Source: Micromonospora qiuiae
GTDB taxonomy: Bacteria; Actinomycetota; Actinomycetes; Mycobacteriales; Micromonosporaceae
Reading direction: 5' to 3'
Assembly (NCBI RefSeq): GCF_016863555.1
Contig: NZ_BOPC01000043.1
Location: forward strand, 1-64,000
Length of the DNA stretch: 64,000 nucleotides
The stretch's first letter is position 1; each line of letters starts with the position of its first letter. Shown in pieces: positions 24,746-32,275 of the stretch. The position numbers and the translations under genes are program-made. The notes under the pieces were generated by a model. That model saw only the letters and a list, made by a program, of their open reading frames with translations, had not been told where the DNA came from and ran no database searches.

Positions 24746-25806
24746 TGGTCCTCCTCCTCTCGCTGGCGGCGGGCCACTGGTCGACGGGACGTGCCGGCAG
24801 CCCGGCGAGGGCGTGACTCGGCAGGGCGTGACTCCTCGGCAGGACGCGGGCGGCGAGCCCGTTCGGAGGTGCGCCGGCGCGGCGACGCCTGCTTCTCCGG
24901 CTCCTCGCGCTCCTCGTGCCCGTCCTGCTCCTCGCGCTGGCCCTGCTCCTCGCGCTGGCCCTGCTCCTCGCGCAGGGCGGTCTCGTGGTCCCGGACCACC
25001 TGCGAATCCTTGATCTCGCCCCGCCAGCCCGTCACCGAATCCCGGTCGAGCACGGTCTGGGTCATCACGTGCCGGACGAAGTGCTTCAGCTCCAGCCTGA
25101 CCCGCCGCCCCTGGGCTCGCCAGATGTTCCCGGTCCGCTCGAACAGCCCCTGCGGGTGGTACTCCAGGACCACCAGGATGCGGGTCAGGTCGGGACTGAG
25201 CTCGTGGAAGCTGACGGTGCCGTCGACCCTGCCCTTCTCCCCCTTGGACCGCCAGTGGATCAGCTTGTCCGGGACCTGCCGGACGACGGTGGACTCCCAG
25301 GTCCGGTGCGACCAGAGGATCTGGGCCTTCCAGGTCAGCTTCTCGTCCGACTCGGTCTCGGCGGTCTCGACCTTCTTCATGAATCCCGGGAAGTCACCGA
25401 ACTGCGTCCACTGGTTGTACGCGACCCGGGCCGGCACGCCGACCTCGATCGCCTCGACGATGTTGGTGACCTTCAGCTTCTTACCGCCGCCACCCTTGCC
25501 GCCCTTCCCGCCGACGGCCGCCATCAACTTCTCCTTACCGCCGGCCATCCCGGCCCGCAACAACGCCTTCATCGGGGAGCCGCCCTCGGCCAGCTTCTGG
25601 GCACCGGTGGCGGCGGCCACCAGGCCGGGGCCGCCGCCCTGGCGCGCGTACTCCCCGAGCCGATCGGTGGCGCCGGTGAGCTGCTCGCTCATCACCTGGA
25701 CGGCGCGTTCCCCGAGTGCCGTCATCAGGTCGCGCACGTCCGCGCCGAGCTGGTCGCGGGCCTTCGTGATCAGGTCGCCCCTGCTGTCACCACTGGTCAT
25801 CGCCAT
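24742..25806 (-). CDS. gvpZ: SRPBCC-domain protein of the gas vesicle operon (GvpZ-like)
   Basis: A 354-residue protein with a helical N-terminal region of about 110 residues containing a GGKGGKGGGG spacer. An SRPBCC/START-like domain follows (IVEAIEVGVPARVAYNQWTQ, FGDFPGFMKKVETAETESDE, VPDKLIHWRSKGEKGRVDGT). The last 110 residues are highly charged, with EEQGQR repeats and Arg-rich stretches. A protein of this type sits in Streptomyces gvp clusters as gvpZ; function unknown. ATG 25806 overlaps the stop of the first operon gene (TGATG). Domain fold is clear; the symbol rests on synteny. Confidence 0.82.
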   Translation of the reverse strand: MAMTSGDSRGDLITKARDQLGADVRDLMTALGERAVQVMSEQLTGATDRLGEYARQGGGPGLVAAATGAQKLAEGGSPMKALLRAGMAGGKEKLMAAVGGKGGKGGGGKKLKVTNIVEAIEVGVPARVAYNQWTQFGDFPGFMKKVETAETESDEKLTWKAQILWSHRTWESTVVRQVPDKLIHWRSKGEKGRVDGTVSFHELSPDLTRILVVLEYHPQGLFERTGNIWRAQGRRVRLELKHFVRHVMTQTVLDRDSVTGWRGEIKDSQVVRDHETALREEQGQREEQGQREEQDGHEEREEPEKQASPRRRTSERARRPRPAEESRPAESRPRRAAGTSRRPVARRQREEEDQ

Positions 25807-26387
25807 CACCGCTTCCGCCGCCGGGGCTTGCCGCCGGTGCCAGCGGTATCCGGCTGCTCCGCCTCGGCGTCCTGGTCGGCCTCCTCGTCCTTCGACGCCT
25901 CCGCGTCCTGATCGACGACGTACCCGTCGTCGTCCGGACCAGCCGCGTCCTCGTACTCCGGCTCGTCCGGACCGGCGACGCCCTCGTAATCCGATTCGTC
26001 CGGACCGGCGACGCCCTCGTGCTCCGGTTCGTCCGGACCGGCGACGCCCTCGTGCTCCGGTTCGTCTCTGCCGGCACCACCGCGGCGGCGTAGCGCATCC
26101 GCCGACCCGCGCAGCCTTCCGCTGAGCGCGTCGATACCGCTGCCGGCCGCGGCCGTCGCGGCCGCCCGGCCCGCCGAGGCGAGCGGCTTACCAAACTGTC
26201 CGAGGGTGCTCAGCTGCGGCGAGGCACGCAGCAGATCACCACCCCATTTCGTCAACCCGCCCGGGTCCCGGCTCGCGCGACCGAGGGCCACCGCGGCGGC
26301 GAGGGTCAACGCGGTACGCAGTTTGCGCCGGCGACCGACCAGGTATCCGACCCCCACGGCGGTCGCGATCCGTGCTCCGCTGTTCAT
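25806..26387 (-). CDS. gvpY: First gas vesicle operon gene, acidic repeat protein (GvpY-like)
   Basis: A 193-residue protein. A short hydrophobic N-terminus (MNSGARIATAVGVGYLVGRR) is followed by a helical region with LTLAAAVALGRASRD. An acidic tail carries four 11-residue units (DEPEHEGVAGP type) and ends in basic GGKPRRRKR. The 33-bp DNA repeats behind the tail are at 25931-26062. AAGGAG lies seven bases before ATG 26387. Position before the SRPBCC gene matches gvpY of Streptomyces; its role is unknown. Confidence 0.75.
   Translation of the reverse strand: MNSGARIATAVGVGYLVGRRRKLRTALTLAAAVALGRASRDPGGLTKWGGDLLRASPQLSTLGQFGKPLASAGRAAATAAAGSGIDALSGRLRGSADALRRRGGAGRDEPEHEGVAGPDEPEHEGVAGPDESDYEGVAGPDEPEYEDAAGPDDDGYVVDQDAEASKDEEADQDAEAEQPDTAGTGGKPRRRKR
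25931..26062 (-). repeat. Four 33-bp tandem repeats in gvpY
   Basis: Units begin at 25931, 25964, 25997 and 26030 (plus strand CGTCCGGACCGGCGACGCCC and onward); the inner three are nearly identical. They are in frame and encode the acidic 11-residue units. A partial fifth unit follows at 26063. Confidence 0.92.
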
Positions 26388-26508
26388 CAGTTCTCCTTCG
26401 CTCCCCGGCGCGGAGACACCTGACCGACAGCGACCGAAATGGCGGTCACCGGGGACTGACGCATACGGGCCGCAATCAGGTGTCCCATGTTCGCGGACCC
26501 GGCGGGCA

Positions 26509-26533
26509 GTACCCGGCCCCCTGTTGCCAAAAC
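26509..26533 (-). promoter_or_regulatory. Sigma-B-like promoter of the gas vesicle operon
   Basis: On the minus strand GTTT (26533-26530), a 15-base spacer and GGGTAC (26514-26509) match the stress sigma-B/F-type consensus of actinobacteria (GTTT, 14-16 bases, GGGTAC/T). The element lies about 120 bases upstream of the first operon gene, which has no other obvious promoter. It suggests that gas-vesicle genes are induced by osmotic or general stress. Confidence 0.65.
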
Positions 26534-26662
26534 GTTTACCGCAGCGCCCCAGGTGTGATAAACCCGAAGATCGAACACGCGGGCAGGAAGCGGGAGGATG
26601 CGGACAAAAGACGGCTACAAGCTGGGATAACGATGGAATCGATATATGGCAGAGGACGGATT

Positions 26663-27172
26663 TCAGCGCGCTGGAGGCGGGGTGTCCAGGCTAATTTCGG
26701 CGAGCACTCTACCGTCGTCCTCACGCAATTTGGCGCCACATTTCAGGAGTACGGAAATGGCGCCGCGGTTACCCCGAGTCGTCTCGGCCACGACGCGCTG
26801 CATTCCGGCGGCCGCCGCGTAGTCGAGCAACCTCCGCAGCGCCGCCGGGCCGAGCCCTTGCCCACGAGCGGACCGGCCGAGCCAGAGGCCGGTCTCCACC
26901 GTGCCCGGTTCCCGGCTGCGGGTCATCCGGATCATTCCGACCACCTCGCCCGCGGCCACGATGACGTACATCTGCGTACGCTCCGGGCCGTCGAGGCCGC
27001 CGAAGCTCGCCCGGTGAAACTGCCGGAACGCCTCCCGCCGGGCGTGTGACCACCCAGCCGGCGCCGCCACCGGCGGCATCACATCCGCCGGTTCCGCCTC
27101 AGCTACCGCTACGGAGAGCAACGGTTCGAGATTCTGCTCGTCCACCGGCTCCAACCGGACCGTACCCGCCAC
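26663..27172 (-). CDS. GNAT family N-acetyltransferase
   Basis: A 169-residue GNAT protein. The acetyl-CoA loop is in GLWLGRSARGQGLGPAALRR and the C-terminal motif in VVAETTRGNRGAISVLLKCG. The pattern (ETGLWLGRSARGQGLG, NRGAISVLLKCGAKL) resembles GNATs that act on small amines, but no substrate can be named. The start is a GTG at 27172. It is transcribed toward the gas-vesicle operon; about 275 bases separate its stop from the operon start. Confidence 0.85.
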   Translation of the reverse strand: MAGTVRLEPVDEQNLEPLLSVAVAEAEPADVMPPVAAPAGWSHARREAFRQFHRASFGGLDGPERTQMYVIVAAGEVVGMIRMTRSREPGTVETGLWLGRSARGQGLGPAALRRLLDYAAAAGMQRVVAETTRGNRGAISVLLKCGAKLREDDGRVLAEISLDTPPPAR

Positions 27173-27276
27173 ATGCCGCAGTCTTCCGCGCTACACAGCG
27201 GGCGTCCACCCGGTTTGCGACCACCGGAACCTCTGGCCAACGCCGACGGACCGGTCGGACCACCGAGCGCCCTTAC

Positions 27277-28248
27277 TCACGCTCCGCTGTCGTCCGGCCG
27301 GGTGAACTCGCAGTAGACGACCGAGGCGTCGTCGGCCCGTTTGTGGCGGCGGAGTCGCTCGGGGTGGTCCCGCTCAGCGGCCCGCACCCGGTCGATCAGC
27401 CCGCCCGGGCCCTCGGCGGTCACCACGTCGAGCAGGCCGGCCCAGTCGAACAACCCGAACTCCTCGACGGCGGCGGAAGCTCCGTCGGTAAGCAGCACCG
27501 CGCGGCGCAGCGCATCCGGCCCGTGCCGGGGAAGGGTGCCGACCACCGCGTGGTAGGCCGCGTCCGGGTCGGCGGCGGCGACCCAGTAGCCGTGCGTTCG
27601 GTTCATCCACTTCCGCTGTACGCCGACGGCGTACCGGAACCGGGTGGCCCGGTCGGTGGATTCCGGCAGCTCGGCGGCGATGCCACCCAGGCTCTCCGCC
27701 GAGGCCGCCAACCGGTCGTCGACGACCACGTCGACCCGGCCGCCGGTGTCGAGCACCAGCGGGCTGTCGCAGAGCACCAGGTAGTCGACCTGGTCTCCAC
27801 CGTCGCGCAGCAGGCAGACGGTGCTCGACAGGGTGCCGGGATGGTCAAGGTCACACTGCCCGCCGTGGTCGGCCCGCACCGCGAGGATCGCTGCGGCCAG
27901 GTTGCTCACCAGCGTCGCCGCCGGGCGCGCCGCCTCGGCCAGGCTCAGCCGCGCGGCGAGGTGCCGGACGTACCACTGCGGCCCGTGTACGCAGCCGGTG
28001 TCGAAACCCTCCGGTACGGTTGCCCCGTCCAGCGCCCCGACCAGCGGGCCGCATCGGAACACCAGATCCTCGTTGACCGTCCGTCCAGGTGGCGGGGCGG
28101 AGGCGGAGTCTACCCGCATGGTCGGCGCTGCGCCGACGGCCGCGCCCCGCCGGCGCTCGGCGGAGGCCGCCTCGGGCGGCCCCGGGCCGCCCGCCCGGTA
28201 CGTCTGCTGCGCCACCCACTTCGGTCCCGCTGGGCCGCCTCCGGTCAT
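27277..28248 (-). CDS. PP2C-like protein phosphatase
   Basis: A 323-residue protein with a PP2C-like domain. Metal-binding and fold motifs are seen as NEDLVFRCGPLVGALDGAT, DHPGTLSSTVCLLR, DYLVLCDSPLVL, AVLLTDGAS and a final RADDASVVYCEF. Motifs are weaker than in stand-alone PP2Cs, which fits the divergent actinobacterial branch. It probably dephosphorylates Ser/Thr residues, but a pseudophosphatase is not excluded. ATG 28248 is chosen because GGAGGTGGC precedes it. A second ATG at 28119 begins nearer the conserved domain. Confidence 0.72.
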   Translation of the reverse strand: MTGGGPAGPKWVAQQTYRAGGPGPPEAASAERRRGAAVGAAPTMRVDSASAPPPGRTVNEDLVFRCGPLVGALDGATVPEGFDTGCVHGPQWYVRHLAARLSLAEAARPAATLVSNLAAAILAVRADHGGQCDLDHPGTLSSTVCLLRDGGDQVDYLVLCDSPLVLDTGGRVDVVVDDRLAASAESLGGIAAELPESTDRATRFRYAVGVQRKWMNRTHGYWVAAADPDAAYHAVVGTLPRHGPDALRRAVLLTDGASAAVEEFGLFDWAGLLDVVTAEGPGGLIDRVRAAERDHPERLRRHKRADDASVVYCEFTRPDDSGA

Positions 28249-28457
28249 CGCCGCCACCTCCGCGCCCCGGCTACCCGCCGGGCGACCCGGCATGCGCCCG
28301 GCACCAACCGGCCCCCCGGCTCAAGCGGCACCGACCGCGCACCCGGCCCGGCGGCGATCGCACCCGGCCCGGCACCGACCGCGCACCCGGCCCGGCGGGG
28401 ACCATTGTGCCCGACCTCAGCGGGGATTTGTGCCTGAGCGGGGATTTGTGCCTGACC

Positions 28458-28937
28458 TCAGCGGCGGCGGTTGCGTGCCCGGGAGGCGCGTAGGCGCAGC
28501 AGTCGGCCGACCAGCACGGGATCGGCGGCGAGCGCCGCCGGATTGTCCAGCAGCGCGTTGAGCAACTGGTAGTAACGGGTGGCGGAGAAACCAAAGCGGT
28601 CCCGGATCGCCTGCTCCTTGGCGCCGGCGTGCCGCCACCACTGTCGCTCGAACGCGAGGATCTCCCGCTCCCGCTCGCCGAGCAGGTCAGCCGCATCAGT
28701 TGGTGCGGCGGCGACCGGCTCAGCCGCATCGTCCGGCACGAAGTCGCCCTCGGGCGGGGCAGCGTCCGCCGCGTCGCCGTCCGGCGTACCGCTGATGGGC
28801 CTGGCGCGGCGGGAGGCGCCCGACTCCGCCTCGGGCGCCGACCTCGGCGGTGGCACCGCGGCGGTGCCCGGACCGGCATCGGCCGGCACCCGGGGGTCGG
28901 AATGCTCCGCTGCCGGGGTGGCGTCGGCGGGCTGCAT
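28458..28937 (-). CDS. DUF3263 family protein
   Basis: A 159-residue protein. The first 90 residues are disordered and rich in Pro, Ala and Asp. The C-terminal 70 are a DUF3263 domain (EREREILAFERQWWRHAGAK, EQAIRDRFGFSATRYYQLLN, PVLVGRLLRLRASRARNRRR), which looks like a helix-turn-helix DNA-binding fold. The family is actinobacterial and small members consist of this domain only. Function unknown. An 18-bp direct repeat (GCGGGGATTTGTGCCTGA) lies just beyond the stop, at 28418-28457. Confidence 0.83.
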   Translation of the reverse strand: MQPADATPAAEHSDPRVPADAGPGTAAVPPPRSAPEAESGASRRARPISGTPDGDAADAAPPEGDFVPDDAAEPVAAAPTDAADLLGEREREILAFERQWWRHAGAKEQAIRDRFGFSATRYYQLLNALLDNPAALAADPVLVGRLLRLRASRARNRRR

Positions 28938-29070
28938 GAGGCTCCTCACAGGGGGCGGCCGGCACGGGCGACGCCAACCGGGCTTCCCAGCCTAACCACA
29001 GGTCACCCCGGGCGCACCGGGAGCGCGGCCCGCCGCCGCAAATCCCGCTGGCAGTCGTACGGAAGGCCCG

Positions 29071-29110
29071 CCGTGGGCGCGATCCGGGGAGGGAGGGATC
29101 GCGCCCACGG
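29071..29110 (-). terminator. 15-bp perfect hairpin after the ABC exporter operon
   Basis: Bases 29071-29085 (CCGTGGGCGCGATCC) and 29096-29110 are perfect reverse complements with a ten-base purine loop. The hairpin starts five bases beyond the permease stop codon, so it is the likely end of the two-gene operon. Confidence 0.85.
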
Positions 29111-29115
29111 TCCCC

Positions 29116-30129
29116 TCAGGCGATGTCCCGCCGGCGCATCGTCCAGAGCGCCGCGCCGAGGAACAGCACCACCCCGACGGTGAACAGCATCGACGAATGT
29201 TGCCAGGTGAGTTCCAGGATGGCCGGCTTGCACTCACCGGTGTAGGTGGCCATGCAGGACCGCCAGTCCTGGAGCGTGACTGTCTTCCTCATCCAGGCGT
29301 ACGCGTACGTGGGCAACAGCCATGCCTCGGCGAACCGCACCTGGGCCATGTCCAGCAGAATGGCGAGCCCGACCTGGCCGACGATGAGGACCGCGACCGC
29401 CCCGCCGAGCGCCATCGCGGTGTGCCGGCCGAGCGAGGCCAGGGCGAAGCCCACCGTCGCCGCCACCAGCAGCAGCACCACGCCGCGCAGCCCGGTGAGC
29501 AGGAACGACTGCCATGCTCCGGAGGTCATCCCCTCGGTGGTCCCGCGCCAGTTCGCGACCAGCCAGAGGCTGCCGAACCAGGCTGCCGTAGCGGGCAGGG
29601 CCAGGGCGAGCATCCCGGTCAGCAGCGCTCCCAGCTTGGTCAGCAGGACGGTCAGCCGCTTCGGGCGCCACAGCAGCAGGTTCATCATCCCGCCGCTGTT
29701 CCATTCGGCGCCGACGAAGGAGGCGCCCACCACGAAGCCGACCATGGCCAGGATTCCCGCGAGCGGGATCAGCATCTCGTCGAAGGATTCCCGGAAGACG
29801 AAGGTCGACGGCAGGAACCACGCCTCCTCGATCGACTCCCGCGGCGGTGCGGTGATGTCCGCGCAGTCCTGCGGGTAGTGGTCGACGTCCTCGCCCGTTG
29901 CCTTGGCCCGCTCGCAGTTGGCCCGCTCCTGCTCGGCCCACTGCACCTGCTCCTGGTGCTGCTGGTCGGCGGAGCGCTTGGCCTCGGCCCACTGGTCGGG
30001 GCCGATCTTCTGGTTGGTGATGACCAGGCCCACCACGATGAGCGCCAGCACCAGCAGGCCGCCCGCGGTCATCCAGCGGGTGAAACGCCGCTTGGTCAGC
30101 CGGCGCAGTTCGGTACGGAAGAGACTCAC
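29116..30129 (-). CDS. ABC-2 type transporter permease
   Basis: A 337-residue permease. One membrane helix near the N-terminus (WMTAGGLLVLALIVVGLVIT) is followed by a large extracytoplasmic loop of about 100 residues rich in charged residues (AKRSADQQHQEQVQWAEQER), then five helices including LIPLAGILAMVGFVVGASFV and MALGGAVAVLIVGQVGLAIL. This layout is typical of bacteriocin- or antibiotic-type ABC-2 exporters. GTG 30129 overlaps the ATPase stop (GTGA), so the pair is coupled. Substrate unknown. Confidence 0.88.
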   Translation of the reverse strand: MSLFRTELRRLTKRRFTRWMTAGGLLVLALIVVGLVITNQKIGPDQWAEAKRSADQQHQEQVQWAEQERANCERAKATGEDVDHYPQDCADITAPPRESIEEAWFLPSTFVFRESFDEMLIPLAGILAMVGFVVGASFVGAEWNSGGMMNLLLWRPKRLTVLLTKLGALLTGMLALALPATAAWFGSLWLVANWRGTTEGMTSGAWQSFLLTGLRGVVLLLVAATVGFALASLGRHTAMALGGAVAVLIVGQVGLAILLDMAQVRFAEAWLLPTYAYAWMRKTVTLQDWRSCMATYTGECKPAILELTWQHSSMLFTVGVVLFLGAALWTMRRRDIA

Positions 30130-31136
30130 GCGCCCCAACCTCCTGCGGTGGGCGCGGAGGACTCCGCCCCATTGACTCGTACGGACTGGTCGACCTGTCG
30201 GTGCTGGCCGGGCACCGGCGCCGTGTTGGTCAGTTCGAGGAAGACACTCTCCAGGTCGACCGCGACCGGAGCGAGTTCGCTGACGTAGAGGCCCTGCTCG
30301 GCCAGGAGCCGGGTGACCGTGGCCGGCTTGTCCACGCCGGCCAGCATCAAATGGTCCGGGTTGGCGGACACGCGGTAGCCGGCCTTGTGCAGCGCGGTGG
30401 CGGCGACCGGCAGGTCCGTGACGGCCTCCAGCCGGACCCGGACCGCGCCGGACGAGTGCTGCGCCAACACCTCGTCGACCGGGCCGAAGGCGACCCGCCG
30501 GCCCAACGAGATGATGGTGACCGAGTCACAGATCAGCTGGATCTCGCCGAGAATGTGGCTGGAGAGCACCACGGTCATCCCCGATTGGGCGAGGTTGCGC
30601 ACGAGCGTACGCATCTCTCGGATGCCGCCCGGGTCGAGGCCGTTGGCCGGCTCGTCGAGGATCAGCAGCTTCGGGTTCTTCAGCAGGGCCGAGGCGACCG
30701 CGAGCCGCTGCTTCATGCCGAGCGAGTACGTCTTGACCCGCTCGCCGGCCCGATCGCGGAGTCCGACCAGCTCCAGCACCTCGTCGACCCGCGGCACCGG
30801 TACCTCGCCGGCGCTGGCCAGCAGGGAGAGAGTGTCCCGGGCGGAGAAGTGCGGGAAGAACTGTGGACTCTCCACGATCGCACCGACCTGACCGGCGATC
30901 TGGGGCAGCGCCGCCGGCACCTCGTGACCGAGGATGGTCATCCGGCCGCCGTCCGGCCGGATGAGGCCGAGCAGCGTACGCAAGGTGGTGGTCTTTCCCG
31001 ACCCGTTCGGGCCGAGAAAGCCGTGGACCTGGCCCGCCTCGACCCGCATGTCGAAGCCGTCCAGGGCGTTGCGGGTGCCGCGTCGTCGACTGCGGTACGT
31101 CTTTCGTAAACCTTCGATCTCCAGGACAGCTGGCAA
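30126..31136 (-). CDS. ABC transporter ATP-binding protein
   Basis: A 336-residue ATPase with Walker A GPNGSGKTT, signature YSLGMKQRLAVA, Walker B LLILDEPANGLDPGG and the switch His in SSHILGEI. A C-terminal extension (about 100 residues) resembles those of exporter ATPases linked to antibiotic resistance. It partners the downstream permease. The chosen start is a TTG at 31136, because GGGGGAGGTG lies seven bases before it; an ATG at 31178 is possible but overlaps the predicted promoter and operator. Confidence 0.9.
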   Translation of the reverse strand: MPAVLEIEGLRKTYRSRRRGTRNALDGFDMRVEAGQVHGFLGPNGSGKTTTLRTLLGLIRPDGGRMTILGHEVPAALPQIAGQVGAIVESPQFFPHFSARDTLSLLASAGEVPVPRVDEVLELVGLRDRAGERVKTYSLGMKQRLAVASALLKNPKLLILDEPANGLDPGGIREMRTLVRNLAQSGMTVVLSSHILGEIQLICDSVTIISLGRRVAFGPVDEVLAQHSSGAVRVRLEAVTDLPVAATALHKAGYRVSANPDHLMLAGVDKPATVTRLLAEQGLYVSELAPVAVDLESVFLELTNTAPVPGQHRQVDQSVRVNGAESSAPTAGGWGA

Positions 31137-31173
31137 GCTGCACCTCCCCCGTTGGGTGTGAGCGACGACCGAC

Positions 31174-31213
31174 ACCATACGCGGTATGCAACCGCAGGCA
31201 ATACCCGGTATGC
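31174..31213 (-). promoter_or_regulatory. Promoter with two direct operator-like sites for the ABC exporter
   Basis: Two near-identical sites, GCATACCGGGTAT and GCATACCGCGTAT on the minus strand (31213-31201 and 31189-31177), are 24 bases apart. Each contains the half-palindrome ATACC/GGTAT. They overlap a sigma-70-like promoter: TTGCCT (31201-31196), 16 bases, TATGGT (31179-31174). The layout suggests repression by a dimeric regulator bound to two sites. The regulator is not next door. Confidence 0.55.
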
Positions 31214-31234
31214 AGCGGCGCGCCGGAGGAGGTT

Positions 31235-31287
31235 TGTTAAGAGGGGGCCCTTCCTATACCGGAGGCGTTAAAAGGGGGCCCTTCCTT
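31235..31287 (-). repeat. Dispersed ~53-bp GGGCCC repeat, copy 2 (inverted)
   Basis: This is the reverse complement of the unit at 4527-4580, with the same two GGGCCC cores, TTAACGCC centre and TATAGGAAGG junction. It ends six bases beyond the stop codon of the DeoR-family regulator. Position at a 3' end matches the other two copies. Confidence 0.85.
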
Positions 31288-31292
31288 GCACC

Positions 31293-32099
31293 TCAAGCGC
31301 AGATGACGTGGACGCCGGCGGTGCGGAAGGCATCGACCAGCCCGGGTGCGGCGCCCGTGTCGGTGACCAGCGTCTCGACCCGCTCGACGGGGCAGATCCG
31401 GGCGAAGGCGTGACCGCCCAGTTTGGACGAGTCGGCGATGATGACCACCCGCTTGGCCCGGGCGACCATCAGGTTGTTCATCGCCGCCTCACCCTCGTGG
31501 TGGGCGGCGGCGCCGAGTTGCGGGTCGATCGCGTCCACGCCGAGCAGCGCCACGTCCAGGGTGACCTCGCGCAGCAGTGCCCCGCCCAACGGCCCGACCA
31601 GTTCGAAGGACTTCGGCCGCACCACCCCGCCGGCCACCACGACCTTCATCCGGGAGCGGACCAGCAGCTCGTTGGCGATGTTCAGGGCGTTGGTGACCAC
31701 GGTCAGCTGGGCACCCTCGGCGCTGGTGTTGAGATCCGGACGGACGGCCAGCGCCCTTGCCACCTCGGTGCTGGTGGTGCCGCCGTTGAGGCCGACCACC
31801 GTGCCCGGCGAGACCAGCGCCGCCGCGGCCGCGCCGATGCGCTGCTTCTCGGCCGAATGCTTGGCCGTTTTGTACCGCAGCGGCAGGTCGTACGAGACCC
31901 CGTTGGCGACCGCGCCACCCCGGGTACGCGTGATCATCTGCTGTTGGGCGAGCTGGTCGAAGTCCCGGCGAATGGTCGCTTGGGAGACGTTCAGTAGCTC
32001 GGCGGCCTTTTCGACGGTGATCCGACCGGAATCGGTCAGCATCTCGAGCAGGGCGTTCCATCTCGCGTAACGGTCCACCCCGAGCCTCCGTGTCTGCAC
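31293..32099 (-). CDS. DeoR/GlpR family transcriptional regulator
   Basis: A 268-residue regulator with an N-terminal DeoR helix-turn-helix (RWNALLEMLTDSGRITVEKA, AELLNVSQATIRRDFDQLAQ) and a C-terminal sugar-phosphate-sensing domain of the ribose-5-phosphate-isomerase-like fold (VGLNGGTTSTEVARAL, VVTNALNIANELL, LLGVDAID). Such proteins usually repress sugar-phosphate operons and are released by a phosphorylated sugar. It is divergent from the amino-sugar genes that follow, so GlcNAc-6-P, GalNAc-6-P or a derivative is the likely effector. AgaR and NagR-type roles are plausible. Confidence 0.9.
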   Translation of the reverse strand: MQTRRLGVDRYARWNALLEMLTDSGRITVEKAAELLNVSQATIRRDFDQLAQQQMITRTRGGAVANGVSYDLPLRYKTAKHSAEKQRIGAAAAALVSPGTVVGLNGGTTSTEVARALAVRPDLNTSAEGAQLTVVTNALNIANELLVRSRMKVVVAGGVVRPKSFELVGPLGGALLREVTLDVALLGVDAIDPQLGAAAHHEGEAAMNNLMVARAKRVVIIADSSKLGGHAFARICPVERVETLVTDTGAAPGLVDAFRTAGVHVICA

Positions 32100-32128
32100 G
32101 AACGGTGATTGGTTGCGTGCACACTAGT

Positions 32129-32221
32129 GCTCGAAACTAGGATGTGGCAAAACCTTGGGCTGCTCGATCGCGCCTCCAGTTGCTATTCCCACCAGTTTTC
32201 ACGCACAATGAACGCTCGAAA
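32129..32221 (+). promoter_or_regulatory. Candidate operator region between the regulator and the amino-sugar genes
   Basis: Two direct copies of GCTCGAAA lie at 32129-32136 and 32214-32221, in the space between the divergent DeoR and SIS genes. DeoR-family proteins often bind direct repeats of this size in such spaces. This is a suggestion only; no footprint-type evidence is available. Confidence 0.35.
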
Positions 32222-32275
32222 GGTGGGATAAACGAGCCGTATTGCGCAACGGCCCGCCCGGGCAAGGAGTTCTCA

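Noticed and set aside
20647..26387. Search for gvpN and gvpC
   Set aside because: No P-loop GvpN-type ATPase or GvpC repeats are seen here; both are absent from the actinobacterial cluster type, so this is not evidence of decay.
28418..28457. 18-bp direct repeat after the DUF3263 gene
   Set aside because: Only two copies, adjacent, no inverted ends; likely a local duplication and not a mobile element.
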